From NCBI RefSeq assembly GCF_026183735.1, contig NZ_JAPFRE010000032.1, positions 40,624-104,623 of the forward strand: DNA of 64,000 bases. The letters run 5' to 3'. Below the pieces are notes generated by a model. That model was given only the letters and a program-made list of their open reading frames with translations. It was not told the DNA's origin and ran no database searches. Of the stretch, positions 46,801-56,170 are shown one piece after another; the stretch's first letter is position 1, and every line of letters begins with the position of its first letter. This stretch comes from Alteromonas sp. ASW11-130 (lineage in GTDB: Bacteria; Pseudomonadota; Gammaproteobacteria; Enterobacterales; Alteromonadaceae). The translations under genes and the position numbers were made by a program.

Positions 46801-47949
46801 CAAGAGCCAGCTTTAGAAGAACCTTCAGACGAAATAGAAGAGGACGCTGACGCAGAAGAAGAAAGTGATGCAGCGACTGACATTCAGCAAAATGAAGAAC
46901 CTCTAGCTGATAATGAAGAAGAACAAGAGCAATCTGAAGCAAGTGACGAAGAGCCAGCTTTAGAAGAACCTTCAGACGAAATAGAAGAGGACGCTGACGC
47001 AGAGGAAGAAAGTGTTACAGCGACTGACACGCAGCAAAATGAAGAACCTCTAGCTGATAATGAAGCAGAACAAGAACAATCTGAAGCAAGTGACGAAGAG
47101 CCTGCTTTAGAAGAACCTTCGGACGAAGTAGAAGAAAGTGCTGACACAGAGACGAAAAGTGTAGCTGAGGATGATGAATCGCAGAATACACTAGCGAGTG
47201 ATGAGATTGAAAGTACGGACCCTTTGGATGCAGCGTTAGAAGAGTTTGACCGTCAAATGATGGATGATATTCCATCAATTGCTGAGTCGAGTGAGACGAA
47301 TAACGAGTTCGATGATAGTCTACTTGATAAAGCGTTATCAGATTTTGACGACTTTGAATTGGAGCAGGAACAGGACGGTGTGGTTCCTGAAAAGCCTTCA
47401 GCTAGTCAAGAAATAGACGAATTAGAAGATGTACCAGGGCTCGACGATTGGCTAATAGGTGATAAACAATCTGATCATGAAATTTTAGATGAACTTGAGA
47501 ATTCTGAATTTGATGAATTACTCGGGTCGATGGAAAATGAAGAGGAAGATGACTCACAGCAATCGCTTAAATTAGACAACCCTGATCTTGATTTGGAAGC
47601 GTTACTTACCGATACTCCGGCAGAAGAGTCTGAGAGCGAAGAAAATGAAAGCAATTATGTGGATGTTGAAACCCTGCTTGACGAAAGCATGGAAGAAGAT
47701 GAAGAAGGGATCAATGAACCACCACTTGATCTAAATGTCAGCTTGTCAGAATTCACCGGTGTAAATGACGACGATGACATTGTGGACATTGATAAAGACG
47801 CGGGCCAGAGCGCGAATCTTGATTTAGCAATGATGTATATTGAGATGGATGATATCCAACCCGCAAAAGAACTCCTTCAGGAGGTCATTGAGAAAGGGTC
47901 TCCTGCGCAAACAGAAGAAGCAAAATCTGTTCTTAAGTCATTAGGTTAG
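43864..47949 (+). CDS. fimV: FimV-like polar hub protein with internal repeats
   Basis: About 1361 residues. The order is: signal peptide (1-26); LysM-like region (about 35-85, TLWRIADRYRQNPNLSVYQ); coiled coil (about 150-240); one membrane helix (STMLIIGSSLFTLLLLGG, near 263-285); a ~1,000-residue very acidic cytoplasmic region; and the C-terminal FimV motif LDLAMMYIEMDDIQPAKELL. FimV/HubP organises poles, type IV pili and flagella. Within the acidic region eight 49-residue repeats (46021-47196) form one block. ATG 43864 after AGGA is chosen over the TTG 43843. Position between asd and truA is the usual one. Confidence 0.93.
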   Translation: MKLHLTGLLLLTLLMLTLPSLVTGQERETQLKGPKDATNQFSGVVYGPIDAQDTLWRIADRYRQNPNLSVYQVMVAIYELNPNAFEQNNLNLLIEGETLRLPAERYVARIDKEKARQRAENDDAAFARMPDVPGNSVRNLKPPVPLVNQEDLSTTKSAIEEKITRLDAQQSRQFDDLRQQFASSLESVRSILDDNRKLYERVEKVNEDLQNLRDQVKGDVQAQMDEQLALQKQLLEMMQQQKEQQPVVRAVEPSSGSDSTMLIIGSSLFTLLLLGGLGYFLLRKQPSAEVAPTVTTPPPKQKPASEPDDSVPSLVDDFDDDDELTEDDLFNDDDLLDDVLSNELEDALDDELESFADLDDDMLVPDDEDDFEEGNDSLDQDELDSLFDEEDLSGSSIDDDSDDSAIDLSEDDIADELSEAGEEESSELFDGEETESAIDESTGSEFETTEEDSAADDVQQQSQIEEDEKPEISIDDLLEEHKEPSFEEQLGDDAVDEEMLDKLGKEIHEQNHELDRLTDEIMGEIEQIEMMGDMSADMLEDRDESDDEELAKTPSPQAIQDLDALSEDIEEINVDDMANADEFDDPLSDDLIAELQNEEGPTENEALSEDPAPTQEKETTNEDELEDIDDPLSEELLAELQADNEVDDEEGLKADNDDLNDPLSDELLAELEAEDSESENKMDALSDELMAELDAEQSDDSAETEEESVSKEEMPQEKALADNEAEQEQSEASAEEPALEEPSADIEDDAGAEEESVAVTDTQQNEEPLADNEAEQEQSEASDEEPALEEPPAEIEDDADAEEESAAATDTQQNEEPLADNEEEQEQSEASEEEPALEEPPAEIEDDADAEEESDAATDIQQNEEPLADNEEEQEQSEASDEEPALEEASADRDDDAGAEEESGAATDTQQNEKPLADNEAEQEQSEASAQEPALEEPSAEIEDDAGAEEESGAATDTQQNEEPLADNEEEQERSEASAQEPALEEPSDEIEEDADAEEESDAATDIQQNEEPLADNEEEQEQSEASDEEPALEEPSDEIEEDADAEEESVTATDTQQNEEPLADNEAEQEQSEASDEEPALEEPSDEVEESADTETKSVAEDDESQNTLASDEIESTDPLDAALEEFDRQMMDDIPSIAESSETNNEFDDSLLDKALSDFDDFELEQEQDGVVPEKPSASQEIDELEDVPGLDDWLIGDKQSDHEILDELENSEFDELLGSMENEEEDDSQQSLKLDNPDLDLEALLTDTPAEESESEENESNYVDVETLLDESMEEDEEGINEPPLDLNVSLSEFTGVNDDDDIVDIDKDAGQSANLDLAMMYIEMDDIQPAKELLQEVIEKGSPAQTEEAKSVLKSLG
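46021..47196 (+). repeat. eight 147-bp tandem repeats inside fimV
   Basis: The start of each unit (CTAGCTGATAA) is at 46021, 46168, 46315, 46462, 46609, 46756, 46903 and 47050, exactly 147 bp apart. Each encodes 49 residues beginning LADNE-EQEQSEAS with later EEPALEEPS and EEES segments. Near-identity between units at the DNA level indicates recent expansion or gene conversion; the eighth is degenerate at its end. Confidence 0.95.
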
Positions 47950-48000
47950 GCTATATCTAGCTTAACCTGATTAACTAACAAATTAATTTATAGTAAAAAT

Positions 48001-48585
48001 ATGATTACGGAAAATCCTATTACCAAATTTAATCAGTGGTGGAAACAAGCACTGACCAATAGCCCTTTAAAACAAAAAAGTGCAGTATGCGTGTCAACCA
48101 TCGATGAAAATGGTTATCCCTCTTCACGTTTTGTTGACCTGAAAGCGGTAAATAGTGAAGGGTTTACTTTTTGTACCTATAGAGACTCACCAAAAGGTAA
48201 CCACTTGAAATTGGACGCCAAAGTTGCTTTGACCGCTTGGTGGGATCACATGGGTTTGCAGGTAAGGGTAGTAGGAAAGGCGCAAAATACTTCCGACGAG
48301 ATCTCTGACTGTTATTGGCTGCAAAGAAGCCATTCCGCTCAAGTTGCGACCCAGTGCTTTGAGCAAAGTCAACCAATAGCATCCGAATCCACGCTAAGAG
48401 CACAATTTGAGCAAGCCAGTGAAATGTATTCACACAAGCCTGTGCCCAGACCCCATAACTGGGGAGGCATAACTGTATCGCCTAAAAAAATCGAATTTTT
48501 AACGTTCCAACAAACTAGGTTGCATTTACGGGAAGCGTTTTACCTAAATAACGATAGCTGGGAGGTTACGTTGCTACAGCCTTAG
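48001..48585 (+). CDS. pyridoxamine 5'-phosphate oxidase-like protein (PdxH-like)
   Basis: A 194-residue FMN-binding split-barrel protein. DENGYPSSRFVDLKAVNSEGF is the FMN strand, SPKGNHLKLDAKVALTAWW the dimer region, HNWGGITVSPKKIEFL matches the PdxH WGGY-V-P--IEFWQ region, and RLHLREAFY the C-terminal substrate arginine area. It is shorter than E. coli PdxH (218) and divergent, so it could be a true PdxH or a paralogue. It begins the non-core block between fimV and truA. Confidence 0.78.
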   Translation: MITENPITKFNQWWKQALTNSPLKQKSAVCVSTIDENGYPSSRFVDLKAVNSEGFTFCTYRDSPKGNHLKLDAKVALTAWWDHMGLQVRVVGKAQNTSDEISDCYWLQRSHSAQVATQCFEQSQPIASESTLRAQFEQASEMYSHKPVPRPHNWGGITVSPKKIEFLTFQQTRLHLREAFYLNNDSWEVTLLQP

Positions 48586-48833
48586 CCCAAGGTACAGAAG
48601 CTTTTTTCCATCAACAAATGACTCGCTATGCCAATACCCTCACTAACCACCCGCGCACTTAATTTAAAATTAAATAAATATATCAAGCAAAGCCGGGAAA
48701 GGTTGCTAAGTTATGATTATGCATGGCGGGACAATGTGGCCTTAGTGTTTTCCTCACTCTTTTCGCCATTAGTGAAAGCACACAAAGGAAATCACTGCGT
48801 CTATGGAAAGTTGACATTATCATTGATGATCAG

Positions 48834-49001
48834 AATGGTAATACGTTTGTCGAAAGCTTTAATGGTAAATTCAAGCATCTGATAGAGGCAAGAGATATAA
48901 TTGCGCAATGGCGTTTGGATTACAACTACCCAAGGCTAAATCACGCATTAGGACAGCTAACGCCAATGGAATGTAAAAATCTCCCACAATTGGTGTCTTA
49001 G
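48834..49001 (+). pseudogene. IS3-family transposase (OrfB) C-terminal remnant
   Basis: The frame reads NGNTFVESFNGKFK, then a deletion, then ARDIIAQWRLDYNYPRLNHALGQLTPMECKN, matching the C-terminal end of IS3-family rve transposases with roughly a dozen residues missing in between. No start, no catalytic D/D and no inverted repeats are seen. The surrounding 48586-49141 has no other supported gene; a frame at 48628-48882 is not recognisable. Confidence 0.75.
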
Positions 49002-49141
49002 TTTGAGCCGTAAAGGTGAGAACTGTGATATTAGGAAGCTTTACTATAATAAATGCGGAAGAAGGTGCTACTGATAGGCAGAGCAATAAGCGGGTGATGA
49101 ATTCTATTTTTCCTCGCTATTTTAACAAGATAACGACATCT

Positions 49142-49582
49142 TTATGAATTTTCACTGGTGATATTTTTCTTAATTTGCGTTTCACCGTCCATAAATAAAG
49201 TAGGATCGCCTAGCAGTGTTTCTGCTTTTCTCATTATTTCTATTAACGATTCGCTACAAAATAATTTGTGATCAAGACCATGCTCTTTCAAAGCATGAGC
49301 AAATATCTTACCGGATGTATTTGACGTTAATATGAGTACTGCTTCACAATTACTCTTTAAAGCTTGTTTTAATAAATCCACCGCTTTTTCGGCTGCGGCA
49401 GGCGTAATACCTTTTGATTTATCCGGAATCGAAATTAAGACCCAGCTATCAAGTTGCTCAACCAGAGTATTAATTTTTTGCACACAACGTTTCACGGCGG
49501 TATCATCAAAGTATTTATTACCTATCTCAAAAACGACATTTTTGCGGCGAAAGATACGGGATTGTGGCAGGAAGTCCTTCAT
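49142..49582 (-). CDS. hypothetical protein, possible STAS-like fold
   Basis: A 146-residue cytosolic protein. VFEIGNKYFDDTAVKRCVQKI then VLISIPDKSKGITPAAAEKAVDLL and CEAVLILTSNTSGKIFAHALKE show an alternating strand-helix order that could fit STAS/SpoIIAA-like domains, but no diagnostic motif is present. It follows an IS3 remnant and precedes a GNAT gene, both on the minus strand. Function unknown. Codon use looks ordinary. Confidence 0.6.
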   Translation of the reverse strand: MKDFLPQSRIFRRKNVVFEIGNKYFDDTAVKRCVQKINTLVEQLDSWVLISIPDKSKGITPAAAEKAVDLLKQALKSNCEAVLILTSNTSGKIFAHALKEHGLDHKLFCSESLIEIMRKAETLLGDPTLFMDGETQIKKNITSENS

Positions 49583-49642
49583 AAGAATCCTTTTAGGTTA
49601 ATTTAATTAATAATGATAGTCTCGGATTGTCTTATGGAAAAG

Positions 49643-50140
49643 TTAATTTATCTTCGCAAAATGAATCTGCCAAAATCCTACATCCAGCCACTTTCCAAAT
49701 TTAAAGCCCACCTCGCTAAAATGCCCGACTTTTTGCATACCCAGTTTCTCGTGTAATACAACGCTAGGCTCGTTAGGTAAAGTAATACAACCAATGGCTG
49801 AGCGAATCCCTTGCGATTTTAATTGTTCAAAAAGCGCTAGATAAAGTGCTGTGCCCAATCCTTTGCCTCGTGCTTGTGTATCAATATAAACAGTCACCTC
49901 GACAGCAAAACGGTAAGCGCTTCTTTCCTTAAGTTGGCTAGCATAGGTATAACCAACAATTTTGGAATCTTCCATAGCTACTAACCAGGGTAGGTTGGCA
50001 GCTTGAACTTTCTTCATTCTTTCTTGAATGCCAGAAGGTGTGATTAAAAATTCCTCAAACGTAGCTACGGAGTGTTGAATATAGTGATTGTAAATCTTCG
50101 CTATTGCAGGCGAATCGTCAAGTGAAGCAGTGCTGATCAC
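49643..50140 (-). CDS. GNAT acetyltransferase, phosphinothricin/MnaT-like
   Basis: A 165-residue acetyltransferase. AIAKIYNHYIQHSVATFEE is the start of the Pat/Bar type, the CoA loop is QARGKGLG, and GFKFGKWLDVGFWQ is the characteristic end. E. coli relatives (YncA/MnaT) acetylate methionine sulfone or similar small amines. It is transcribed away from truA. Confidence 0.9.
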   Translation of the reverse strand: MISTASLDDSPAIAKIYNHYIQHSVATFEEFLITPSGIQERMKKVQAANLPWLVAMEDSKIVGYTYASQLKERSAYRFAVEVTVYIDTQARGKGLGTALYLALFEQLKSQGIRSAIGCITLPNEPSVVLHEKLGMQKVGHFSEVGFKFGKWLDVGFWQIHFAKIN

Positions 50141-50257
50141 GTTAGTACCATCTTTTAAAGCGTTACCTCTAGTTTACCTTTACTGCTTAAAAGTTTGAAC
50201 TTAACTAGAAACTCATTAAACTTAGCCACCTTTCTCAGTAACAGGTAAGTAGTAGCG

Positions 50258-51052
50258 ATGGGGCGAATTGCCTTAGGAGTTGAATACAACGGTGCTTCTC
50301 AATACGGCTGGCAGCGACAACGAGACGTCACCTCAGTGCAAGAGCACGTTGAAAAAGCGCTTTCGACAGTGGCAGCATGTCCAGTTGAAGTTATTTGTGC
50401 CGGACGAACCGATGCAGGCGTGCATGCGACGGGGCAGGTTATCCATTTCAATTGTGACACGGCCCGACCCATGCGCGCATGGACCTTGGGCGTAAATGCA
50501 AACTTACCTGACGAAATGGCTGTTACCTGGGCTAAAGAAGTAGCCGACGATTTTCACGCGCGTTTTAGCGCTATTTATCGTCGCTATCGCTATATCATTT
50601 ATAACGATAGGCTTCGCCCGGCCATTTTGCATCAAGGTTTAACGCACGAACATCGTCCTCTGGACGCTGATAAAATGCATCAAGCTGCACAAGCACTTTT
50701 AGGTGAGAATGATTTTAGCTCGTTTCGCGCGGCTCTTTGTCAATCTAAGTCACCTTATCGCAACGTTACCCACGTTAAGGTTATGCGGCGCGAACGCTTC
50801 GTTATTATCGATATTCAAGCTAACGCGTTCGTTCACCATATGGTGCGTAATATTGCTGGATCGTTAATTGAAGTAGGATGCGGTTCGCAACCTGTAGGAT
50901 GGATAAAAGACCTGTTAGCAGTGAAAGATCGTAGCCAAGCTGCAGCTACGGCAAAGCCAAACGGATTGTATTTGGTAGAAGTAGGGTATCCGCAGGAATT
51001 TGACTTACCAAAACATCAGATAGGCCCACTGTTTCTTCCAGATAACTTCTAA
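50258..51052 (+). CDS. truA: tRNA pseudouridine(38-40) synthase TruA
   Basis: A 264-residue enzyme making pseudouridine at positions 38, 39 and 40 of t[22 protein letters not shown] opens the fold, D52 in [11 protein letters not shown] is catalytic, and [17 protein letters not shown] closes it. Length matches the family. It heads truA-accD-folC-dedD-cvpA-purF, lacking the dedA gene found between truA and accD in E. coli. Confidence 0.97.
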   Translation: MGRIALGVEYNGASQYGWQRQRDVTSVQEHVEKALSTVAACPVEVICAGRTDAGVHATGQVIHFNCDTARPMRAWTLGVNANLPDEMAVTWAKEVADDFHARFSAIYRRYRYIIYNDRLRPAILHQGLTHEHRPLDADKMHQAAQALLGENDFSSFRAALCQSKSPYRNVTHVKVMRRERFVIIDIQANAFVHHMVRNIAGSLIEVGCGSQPVGWIKDLLAVKDRSQAAATAKPNGLYLVEVGYPQEFDLPKHQIGPLFLPDNF

Positions 51053-51177
51053 GACCAGTTTTGATTTTTGCATTTTTTTGTAATGTGGTCTAATAGCGCG
51101 CTATAGTGACGAGTTATTAAATAAAAAGTTTTTATTTGATTCGAAAAATTAGAGTCAGGTGGACTAAGGATTATTCA

Positions 51178-52023
51178 ATGAGCTGGATTCAGAAGATTTT
51201 ACCCCGCACGCAAACCTCTACCAAGGGCAATGTGCCGGAAGGTGTGTGGACAAAATGCTCTTCATGTCAGGCTGTACTGTACAAAACAGAATTAGAAAAG
51301 CTGTTAGAAGTTTGCCCCAAATGTGATCATCATATGCGCATAAGCGCCCGCCGTCGTATCGATAGTTTTTTAGATAAGAACGACAGAAAAGAACTGGGCG
51401 GTGATCTTGAGCCACAAGACGTATTGAAGTTTAAAGATTCCAAAAAATACAAAGACCGTATCGCATCTGCGCAAAAAAGCACGAATGAAAAAGACGCCTT
51501 AATAGTCATGCAAGGTAAACTTAAAGGCATGCCAGTGGTTGTTGCCAGCTTTGAATTTGCCTTTATGGGGGGGTCTATGGCTTCTGTTGTAGGCGCGCGT
51601 TTCGTAGCTGCGGTGAATGCCTGTATTGAAAATGATATGCCGTTGATATGTTTCTCCGCCAGTGGTGGGGCACGTATGCAAGAAGCGTTGATGTCGTTGA
51701 TGCAAATGGCGAAAACGTCTGCTGCATTAGCCAAGCTGAGTGAAAAAGGGCTGCCTTATATATCAGTTATGACAGACCCTACTATGGGTGGAGTTTCAGC
51801 GAGTTTAGCGATGTTGGGCGATATCAACGTGGCAGAACCTAAAGCCTTGATTGGGTTTGCGGGCCCGCGTGTAATTGAACAAACCGTTCGTGAAACATTA
51901 CCCCCAGGATTTCAGCGTAGTGAATTCTTAATAGAGAAAGGCGCAATCGATATGATTGTTGACCGTCGCGAAATGCGTGATAAATTACACGGCCTGTTAG
52001 GTAAACTACACCGTCCGAATTAA
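51178..52023 (+). CDS. accD: acetyl-CoA carboxylase carboxyltransferase subunit beta
   Basis: A 281-residue subunit that with AccA transfers carboxyl from biotin to acetyl-CoA to give malonyl-CoA. The zinc ribbon is WTKCSSC (C27, C30) and CPKC (C46, C49), followed by the crotonase-like core with [19 protein letters not shown] and [17 protein letters not shown] 51178 follows AAGGA by 7 bases and gives the usual SWIQKILP start; a frame extension to 51136 is not needed. The stop is immediately followed by the folC GTG. Confidence 0.97.
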   Translation: MSWIQKILPRTQTSTKGNVPEGVWTKCSSCQAVLYKTELEKLLEVCPKCDHHMRISARRRIDSFLDKNDRKELGGDLEPQDVLKFKDSKKYKDRIASAQKSTNEKDALIVMQGKLKGMPVVVASFEFAFMGGSMASVVGARFVAAVNACIENDMPLICFSASGGARMQEALMSLMQMAKTSAALAKLSEKGLPYISVMTDPTMGGVSASLAMLGDINVAEPKALIGFAGPRVIEQTVRETLPPGFQRSEFLIEKGAIDMIVDRREMRDKLHGLLGKLHRPN

Positions 52024-53289
52024 GTGAATACTACATTTTCAACCACTGCTTTGCCGAAAAGAACGCTAGAGCAGTGGCTTTCCTATCTTGAGTCCATCCA
52101 TCCCAGTTCTATTGATATGGGGTTGGAACGAATAAAACGTGTGGCAGACAAGCTCTGTGTGGACTTCTCCAATGCAACGGTAATTACGGTTGCAGGGACC
52201 AACGGCAAAGGAACAACATGTCGCTTTATTGAAGCGTCGTTACTTTGCCAGAACAAAACCGTCGGCGTGTATAGCTCACCTCATCTAATCGACTACCGGG
52301 AACGGGTACGTGTAAATGGTGAGCTTAAGGCAGAACACGTTTACGTAGATGCACTTGAAAAAGTAGAAGCAGCCAGAGGTGAAACCAGCTTAACGTATTT
52401 CGAGTTTGGCACGCTTGCGGCACTTGTAATGATGCAACAGGAACAAGTTGATTACGCTATTTTAGAGGTGGGGTTAGGTGGACGCCTGGATGCGACGAAT
52501 ATAATTGATCCAGATATTGCTGTAGTAACGAGCATTGGCCTTGACCATCAGGATTGGTTAGGCGATACCCGCGAAAAGATTGCGTTAGAGAAAGCGGGGA
52601 TAATGCGACACGATGCAATTGCAATTATTGGTGAGCCTGAACCGCCATATACCCTAACAGAGTACGTTAAAAAGCTAAACTGCAAGGCGTTATGGGCAGG
52701 CCAGGACTTCACCTATCAGGAGCAAGAGCAAAGCTGGCATTGGCGATGTGGCGAATTGCAGTTAGCTAGCTTATCTACTACCAGCTTTTTATATCAGAAC
52801 GTTAGTACTGCGTTGGCTGTGCTCAAACAGTTGAACATGCTACCTGATATAGACGAATTGAATAGAATTTTAGAGACAGTAACCCTGCCGGGCAGGCGCC
52901 AGCGCATAGCAACCCAACCGGATATATATCTTGATGTGGGGCATAATCCACAAGCATCCCAAGCGATGAAAGATTGGTTAAAAAGTTTGCAGACAGAGCG
53001 TATCCATTTTGTTGTTGGTATGCTGAAAGATAAAGCCGTTGCCGATACATTACTACCGCTGGCGGCGCTAGGGGGGTGTTGGTATTGTGCCAGCTTACCG
53101 GGCCCAAGAGGCACTGAGGCGGAAACTCTGTATTCGGCATTGCCAAGGGATGCCCGAAATAATGCAAAATGTTTTGACAATGTAACCGATGCACTGACGT
53201 CTGCAATGGAAAAAGCCCAGCCAAAAGAAACAATTTTGGTGTTTGGCTCTTTTCTTACGGTGGCAGATGTATTAGCTTTGCAATCTTAA
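52024..53289 (+). CDS. folC: dihydrofolate synthase/folylpolyglutamate synthase
   Basis: A 421-residue Mur-ligase fold enzyme that adds glutamate to dihydropteroate and folates. The P-loop is VAGTNGKGTTC, with SSPHLIDYRERVRVNG, the H/E region GLGGRLDATNII and the C-terminal LDVGHNPQAS. It begins with GTG directly after the accD stop. The order accD-folC-dedD is conserved. Confidence 0.96.
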   Translation: MNTTFSTTALPKRTLEQWLSYLESIHPSSIDMGLERIKRVADKLCVDFSNATVITVAGTNGKGTTCRFIEASLLCQNKTVGVYSSPHLIDYRERVRVNGELKAEHVYVDALEKVEAARGETSLTYFEFGTLAALVMMQQEQVDYAILEVGLGGRLDATNIIDPDIAVVTSIGLDHQDWLGDTREKIALEKAGIMRHDAIAIIGEPEPPYTLTEYVKKLNCKALWAGQDFTYQEQEQSWHWRCGELQLASLSTTSFLYQNVSTALAVLKQLNMLPDIDELNRILETVTLPGRRQRIATQPDIYLDVGHNPQASQAMKDWLKSLQTERIHFVVGMLKDKAVADTLLPLAALGGCWYCASLPGPRGTEAETLYSALPRDARNNAKCFDNVTDALTSAMEKAQPKETILVFGSFLTVADVLALQS

Positions 53290-53310
53290 GTAGTATCTAA
53301 GGAGCACCAG

Positions 53311-53892
53311 GTGGCATCGGCACTGCAAAACAGACTTATCGGCACGATTATCGTGGTTGCCCTAGCGGTCATTTTTTTACCGGATTTTCTTGAAGGAAAG
53401 AAAGAACGAAAAAGTGAATCTTTCGCAGAAATTCCTGCGCCGCCAGCGCGTAAACCAATTGTAAACCCAGAAACATTTCCAACTGAAAGGGTAGAAAAAG
53501 CCGCTCAACGTCCGATAGAAATAGTTGACGATAAACCCGTTGATGAACCAGTCCAAATGGCTCATAAACTAGAACAAAACACAAATGGCGCTGAAACAAA
53601 CGATTTAGCCCAACAAACGGTCGTCAATAGGTCACAAGCGAAAGAAGAAGACGCTGGGTGGGTTATTCAGCTGGGAAGCTTTCGTCATCAGAAGAATGTG
53701 CGCCAATTGCTTACCAAACTTGAAAAAGCTGGCTACCGAGCCTTTAGTCGTCCGATTAAAACCAGCTCGGGGCCTTTGACAAAAGTTTTTGTCGGACCTG
53801 ATTTACAAAAAGCAAAATTGGAAAATGCTATCCCTCATTTACAAGAAGTAACAGGACTTAGGGGCAAAGTTACTCCTTTTAAGGTCGATTAG
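53311..53892 (+). CDS. dedD: DedD, SPOR-domain cell division protein
   Basis: A 193-residue protein. One N-terminal membrane anchor (LIGTIIVVALAVIFLPDFL) is followed by a proline- and charge-rich linker and a C-terminal SPOR domain from about residue 115 (AGWVIQLGSFRHQKNVRQLLTKL, then VFVGPDLQKAKLE). SPOR domains bind denuded septal glycan. Start GTG 53311 with AAGGAG upstream. Confidence 0.94.
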   Translation: MASALQNRLIGTIIVVALAVIFLPDFLEGKKERKSESFAEIPAPPARKPIVNPETFPTERVEKAAQRPIEIVDDKPVDEPVQMAHKLEQNTNGAETNDLAQQTVVNRSQAKEEDAGWVIQLGSFRHQKNVRQLLTKLEKAGYRAFSRPIKTSSGPLTKVFVGPDLQKAKLENAIPHLQEVTGLRGKVTPFKVD

Positions 53893-54061
53893 TTGTTTTT
53901 TGTCAAAGGCTTAAAAAACAAACCAATACTTACGATTGCGCTAGTTACAATATGTAACGCATTTCAAATTGGTAATACACCAAGCATCTGTTAGAATACG
54001 CGCCATCTCAATACAGGGCAGAAGGTTGTCGCATCAGTTTTGATGGCAGGCCAGGTAAAAT

Positions 54062-54550
54062 ATGAATTGGGTCGACTTTTCCATATTAGGCATAATTGCG
54101 GTTTCTACCTTGATCAGCTTAATGAGAGGCTTTGTAAAAGAAGCTATTTCACTGGTGGTCTGGTTTGCTGCTCTGTTTATTGCCAGTCAGTTCTATGCTG
54201 ATTTAGCCGTCTATTTAACACGAATAGATGATCAATTATTAAGAAACGGCGCAGCGATCGCTGTTCTATTTATAACAACACTCATACTGGGCGGTTTAGT
54301 TAACGTCGCGCTTGGACAGCTTGTGCAAATGTCGGGACTAACCGGAACAGACCGCGCACTTGGACTTGTTTTTGGCGCATTACGCGGCGTACTCATCGTC
54401 AGTGCACTACTATTTTTCTTGGATACTTTTACACCAGCTGCCGAATCGCAGTGGTGGGGGCAATCAGTTCTGATCCCCGAATTTACAGTCATTGTTGAGT
54501 GGTTTTTCGAATTTATGAAGGATGGCTCGAGTTTTTTAACGTCGGTTTAA
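54062..54550 (+). CDS. cvpA: CvpA family membrane protein
   Basis: A 162-residue inner membrane protein with four helices. VDFSILGIIAVSTLISLMRG and GLVFGALRGVLIVSALLFF are the family motifs. CvpA is required for colicin V production in E. coli and lies upstream of purF there as here, 16 bases away. Role is otherwise unclear. Confidence 0.95.
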   Translation: MNWVDFSILGIIAVSTLISLMRGFVKEAISLVVWFAALFIASQFYADLAVYLTRIDDQLLRNGAAIAVLFITTLILGGLVNVALGQLVQMSGLTGTDRALGLVFGALRGVLIVSALLFFLDTFTPAAESQWWGQSVLIPEFTVIVEWFFEFMKDGSSFLTSV

Positions 54551-54565
54551 GTAGGTAGCGAAAAG

Positions 54566-56086
54566 ATGTGTGGTATTGTTGGAATCGCGGGTAAGACCCC
54601 AGTAGCGCAGTCACTATATGATGGTTTGACTGTTCTTCAACACCGAGGCCAGGATGCTGCCGGTATCATTACCATTGACCAAAATATATTTAATTTACGC
54701 AAAGGTAATGGACTGGTAAGGGATGTTTTCCATACGCGTCATATGAAGCGATTGACCGGTAATCTGGGTATTGGTCATTGCCGATATCCTACTGCGGGCA
54801 CATCAAGTTCAGCTGAAGCGCAACCTTTTTATGTCAACTCCCCCTTTGGAATCGCCTTTGCTCACAACGGAAACCTGACTAACTCCCACGACTTACAAGA
54901 AGAAGTGTTCCGTAATGCCCGTCGTCATATTAATACCACTTCAGATTCTGAATTGTTGTTAAATATCTTTGCCCATGAGCTACAAGCGTGTACCGAAATG
55001 ACAGTATCGCCAGAAGATATTTTCAAAGTCGTCACGCGCGTTCATAATAAAACTCGCGGTGCATATGCGGTAGTGGCGGCAATTATCGGTCAAGGTTTAG
55101 TTGCGTTTAGAGATCCCAACGGTATTCGCCCTCTCGCATTGGGTAAACGTATTACTGAAATGGGGGAAGAATATATGGTCGCCTCCGAAAGTGTGGCGCT
55201 GGATGCCGTCGGGTTCACCTTTGTCCGCGATGTTGCGCCAGGCGAAGCAGTTTATATTACCGAGCAAGGCCATTTACATACCCATCAGTGTTATGAGAAG
55301 CCTAAAGCAACACCCTGTATTTTTGAGTTTGTTTATTTCGCTCGTCCTGATTCATTTATAGATGGAATTTCAGTTTATGCTTCGCGCGTAAACATGGGCC
55401 GCAAACTGGGCGAAAAAATCGCGCGAGAGTGGGCCGATAAAGACATCGACGTAGTGATACCTATTCCTGAAACATCTATGGATGTCGCTTTACAGATAGC
55501 CAATACCCTCAACCTTCCTTATCGACAGGGCTTTGTTAAGAACCGCTATATTGGGCGGACCTTTATCATGCCTGGGCAGACAATGCGAAAAAAATCAGTA
55601 CGCAGAAAATTAAATGCTATTTCGTCCGAATTTAAAGGGAAGAATGTATTGTTGGTCGATGACTCAATCGTTCGTGGTACCACCTCTGGTCAAATTATTG
55701 AAATGGCCCGTGAATCGGGGGCGAATAAAGTCTATTTTGCATCCGCTGCCCCAGAGATACGTTTCCCCAACGTTTATGGTATCGACATGCCTTCTGCTAA
55801 TGAACTTATCGCTTATGGCCGTGAGATCGATCAGATTGCCGACCTTATTCAGGCAGATGGATTAATTTTCCAAGACTTAAGCGATCTGGTAGAAGCTGTG
55901 CGGGAAGAAAACCCCACGATTACTCAGTTTGAAACGTCCGTATTTGACGGTAACTACATCACGGCGGATATCGATCAGCAATATTTGGAAAAAATTGATT
56001 TGGCTCGAAGCGAAAAAGCCAGACAAGCACCTGTTTTGCAAGCAGAGCTGAGTAATTTGGATATGCATAATATGGATAGCGATTAA
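54566..56086 (+). CDS. purF: amidophosphoribosyltransferase PurF
   Basis: A 506-residue first enzyme of purine synthesis. C2 of [10 protein letters not shown] is the glutaminase nucleophile after Met removal, HRGQDAAGI and [12 protein letters not shown] line the site, and the PRPP motif is [14 protein letters not shown]. Length and order as in E. coli. A strong terminator follows. Confidence 0.98.
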   Translation: MCGIVGIAGKTPVAQSLYDGLTVLQHRGQDAAGIITIDQNIFNLRKGNGLVRDVFHTRHMKRLTGNLGIGHCRYPTAGTSSSAEAQPFYVNSPFGIAFAHNGNLTNSHDLQEEVFRNARRHINTTSDSELLLNIFAHELQACTEMTVSPEDIFKVVTRVHNKTRGAYAVVAAIIGQGLVAFRDPNGIRPLALGKRITEMGEEYMVASESVALDAVGFTFVRDVAPGEAVYITEQGHLHTHQCYEKPKATPCIFEFVYFARPDSFIDGISVYASRVNMGRKLGEKIAREWADKDIDVVIPIPETSMDVALQIANTLNLPYRQGFVKNRYIGRTFIMPGQTMRKKSVRRKLNAISSEFKGKNVLLVDDSIVRGTTSGQIIEMARESGANKVYFASAAPEIRFPNVYGIDMPSANELIAYGREIDQIADLIQADGLIFQDLSDLVEAVREENPTITQFETSVFDGNYITADIDQQYLEKIDLARSEKARQAPVLQAELSNLDMHNMDSD

Positions 56087-56105
56087 CCGATATTTACTGC
56101 ACATG

Positions 56106-56136
56106 AAAGGCCGCAAGCATTTGCGGCCTTTTTTTA
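56106..56136 (+). terminator. purF terminator
   Basis: AAAGGCCGCAA (56106-56116) pairs with TTGCGGCCTTT (56121-56131) around GCAT, then a T run. Confidence 0.92.
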
Positions 56137-56170
56137 TTGTGTGAGGAAAAATGTGTGATGCTGAGGTTAC

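Noticed and set aside
45705..47278. Long serine-, alanine- or leucine-rich minus-strand frames opposite fimV
   Set aside because: Produced by the acidic repeat sequence read in reverse; repeats keep frames open artificially.
48628..48882. 84-residue frame before the IS3 remnant
   Set aside because: Not recognisable as a gene; it overlaps the remnant in another frame.
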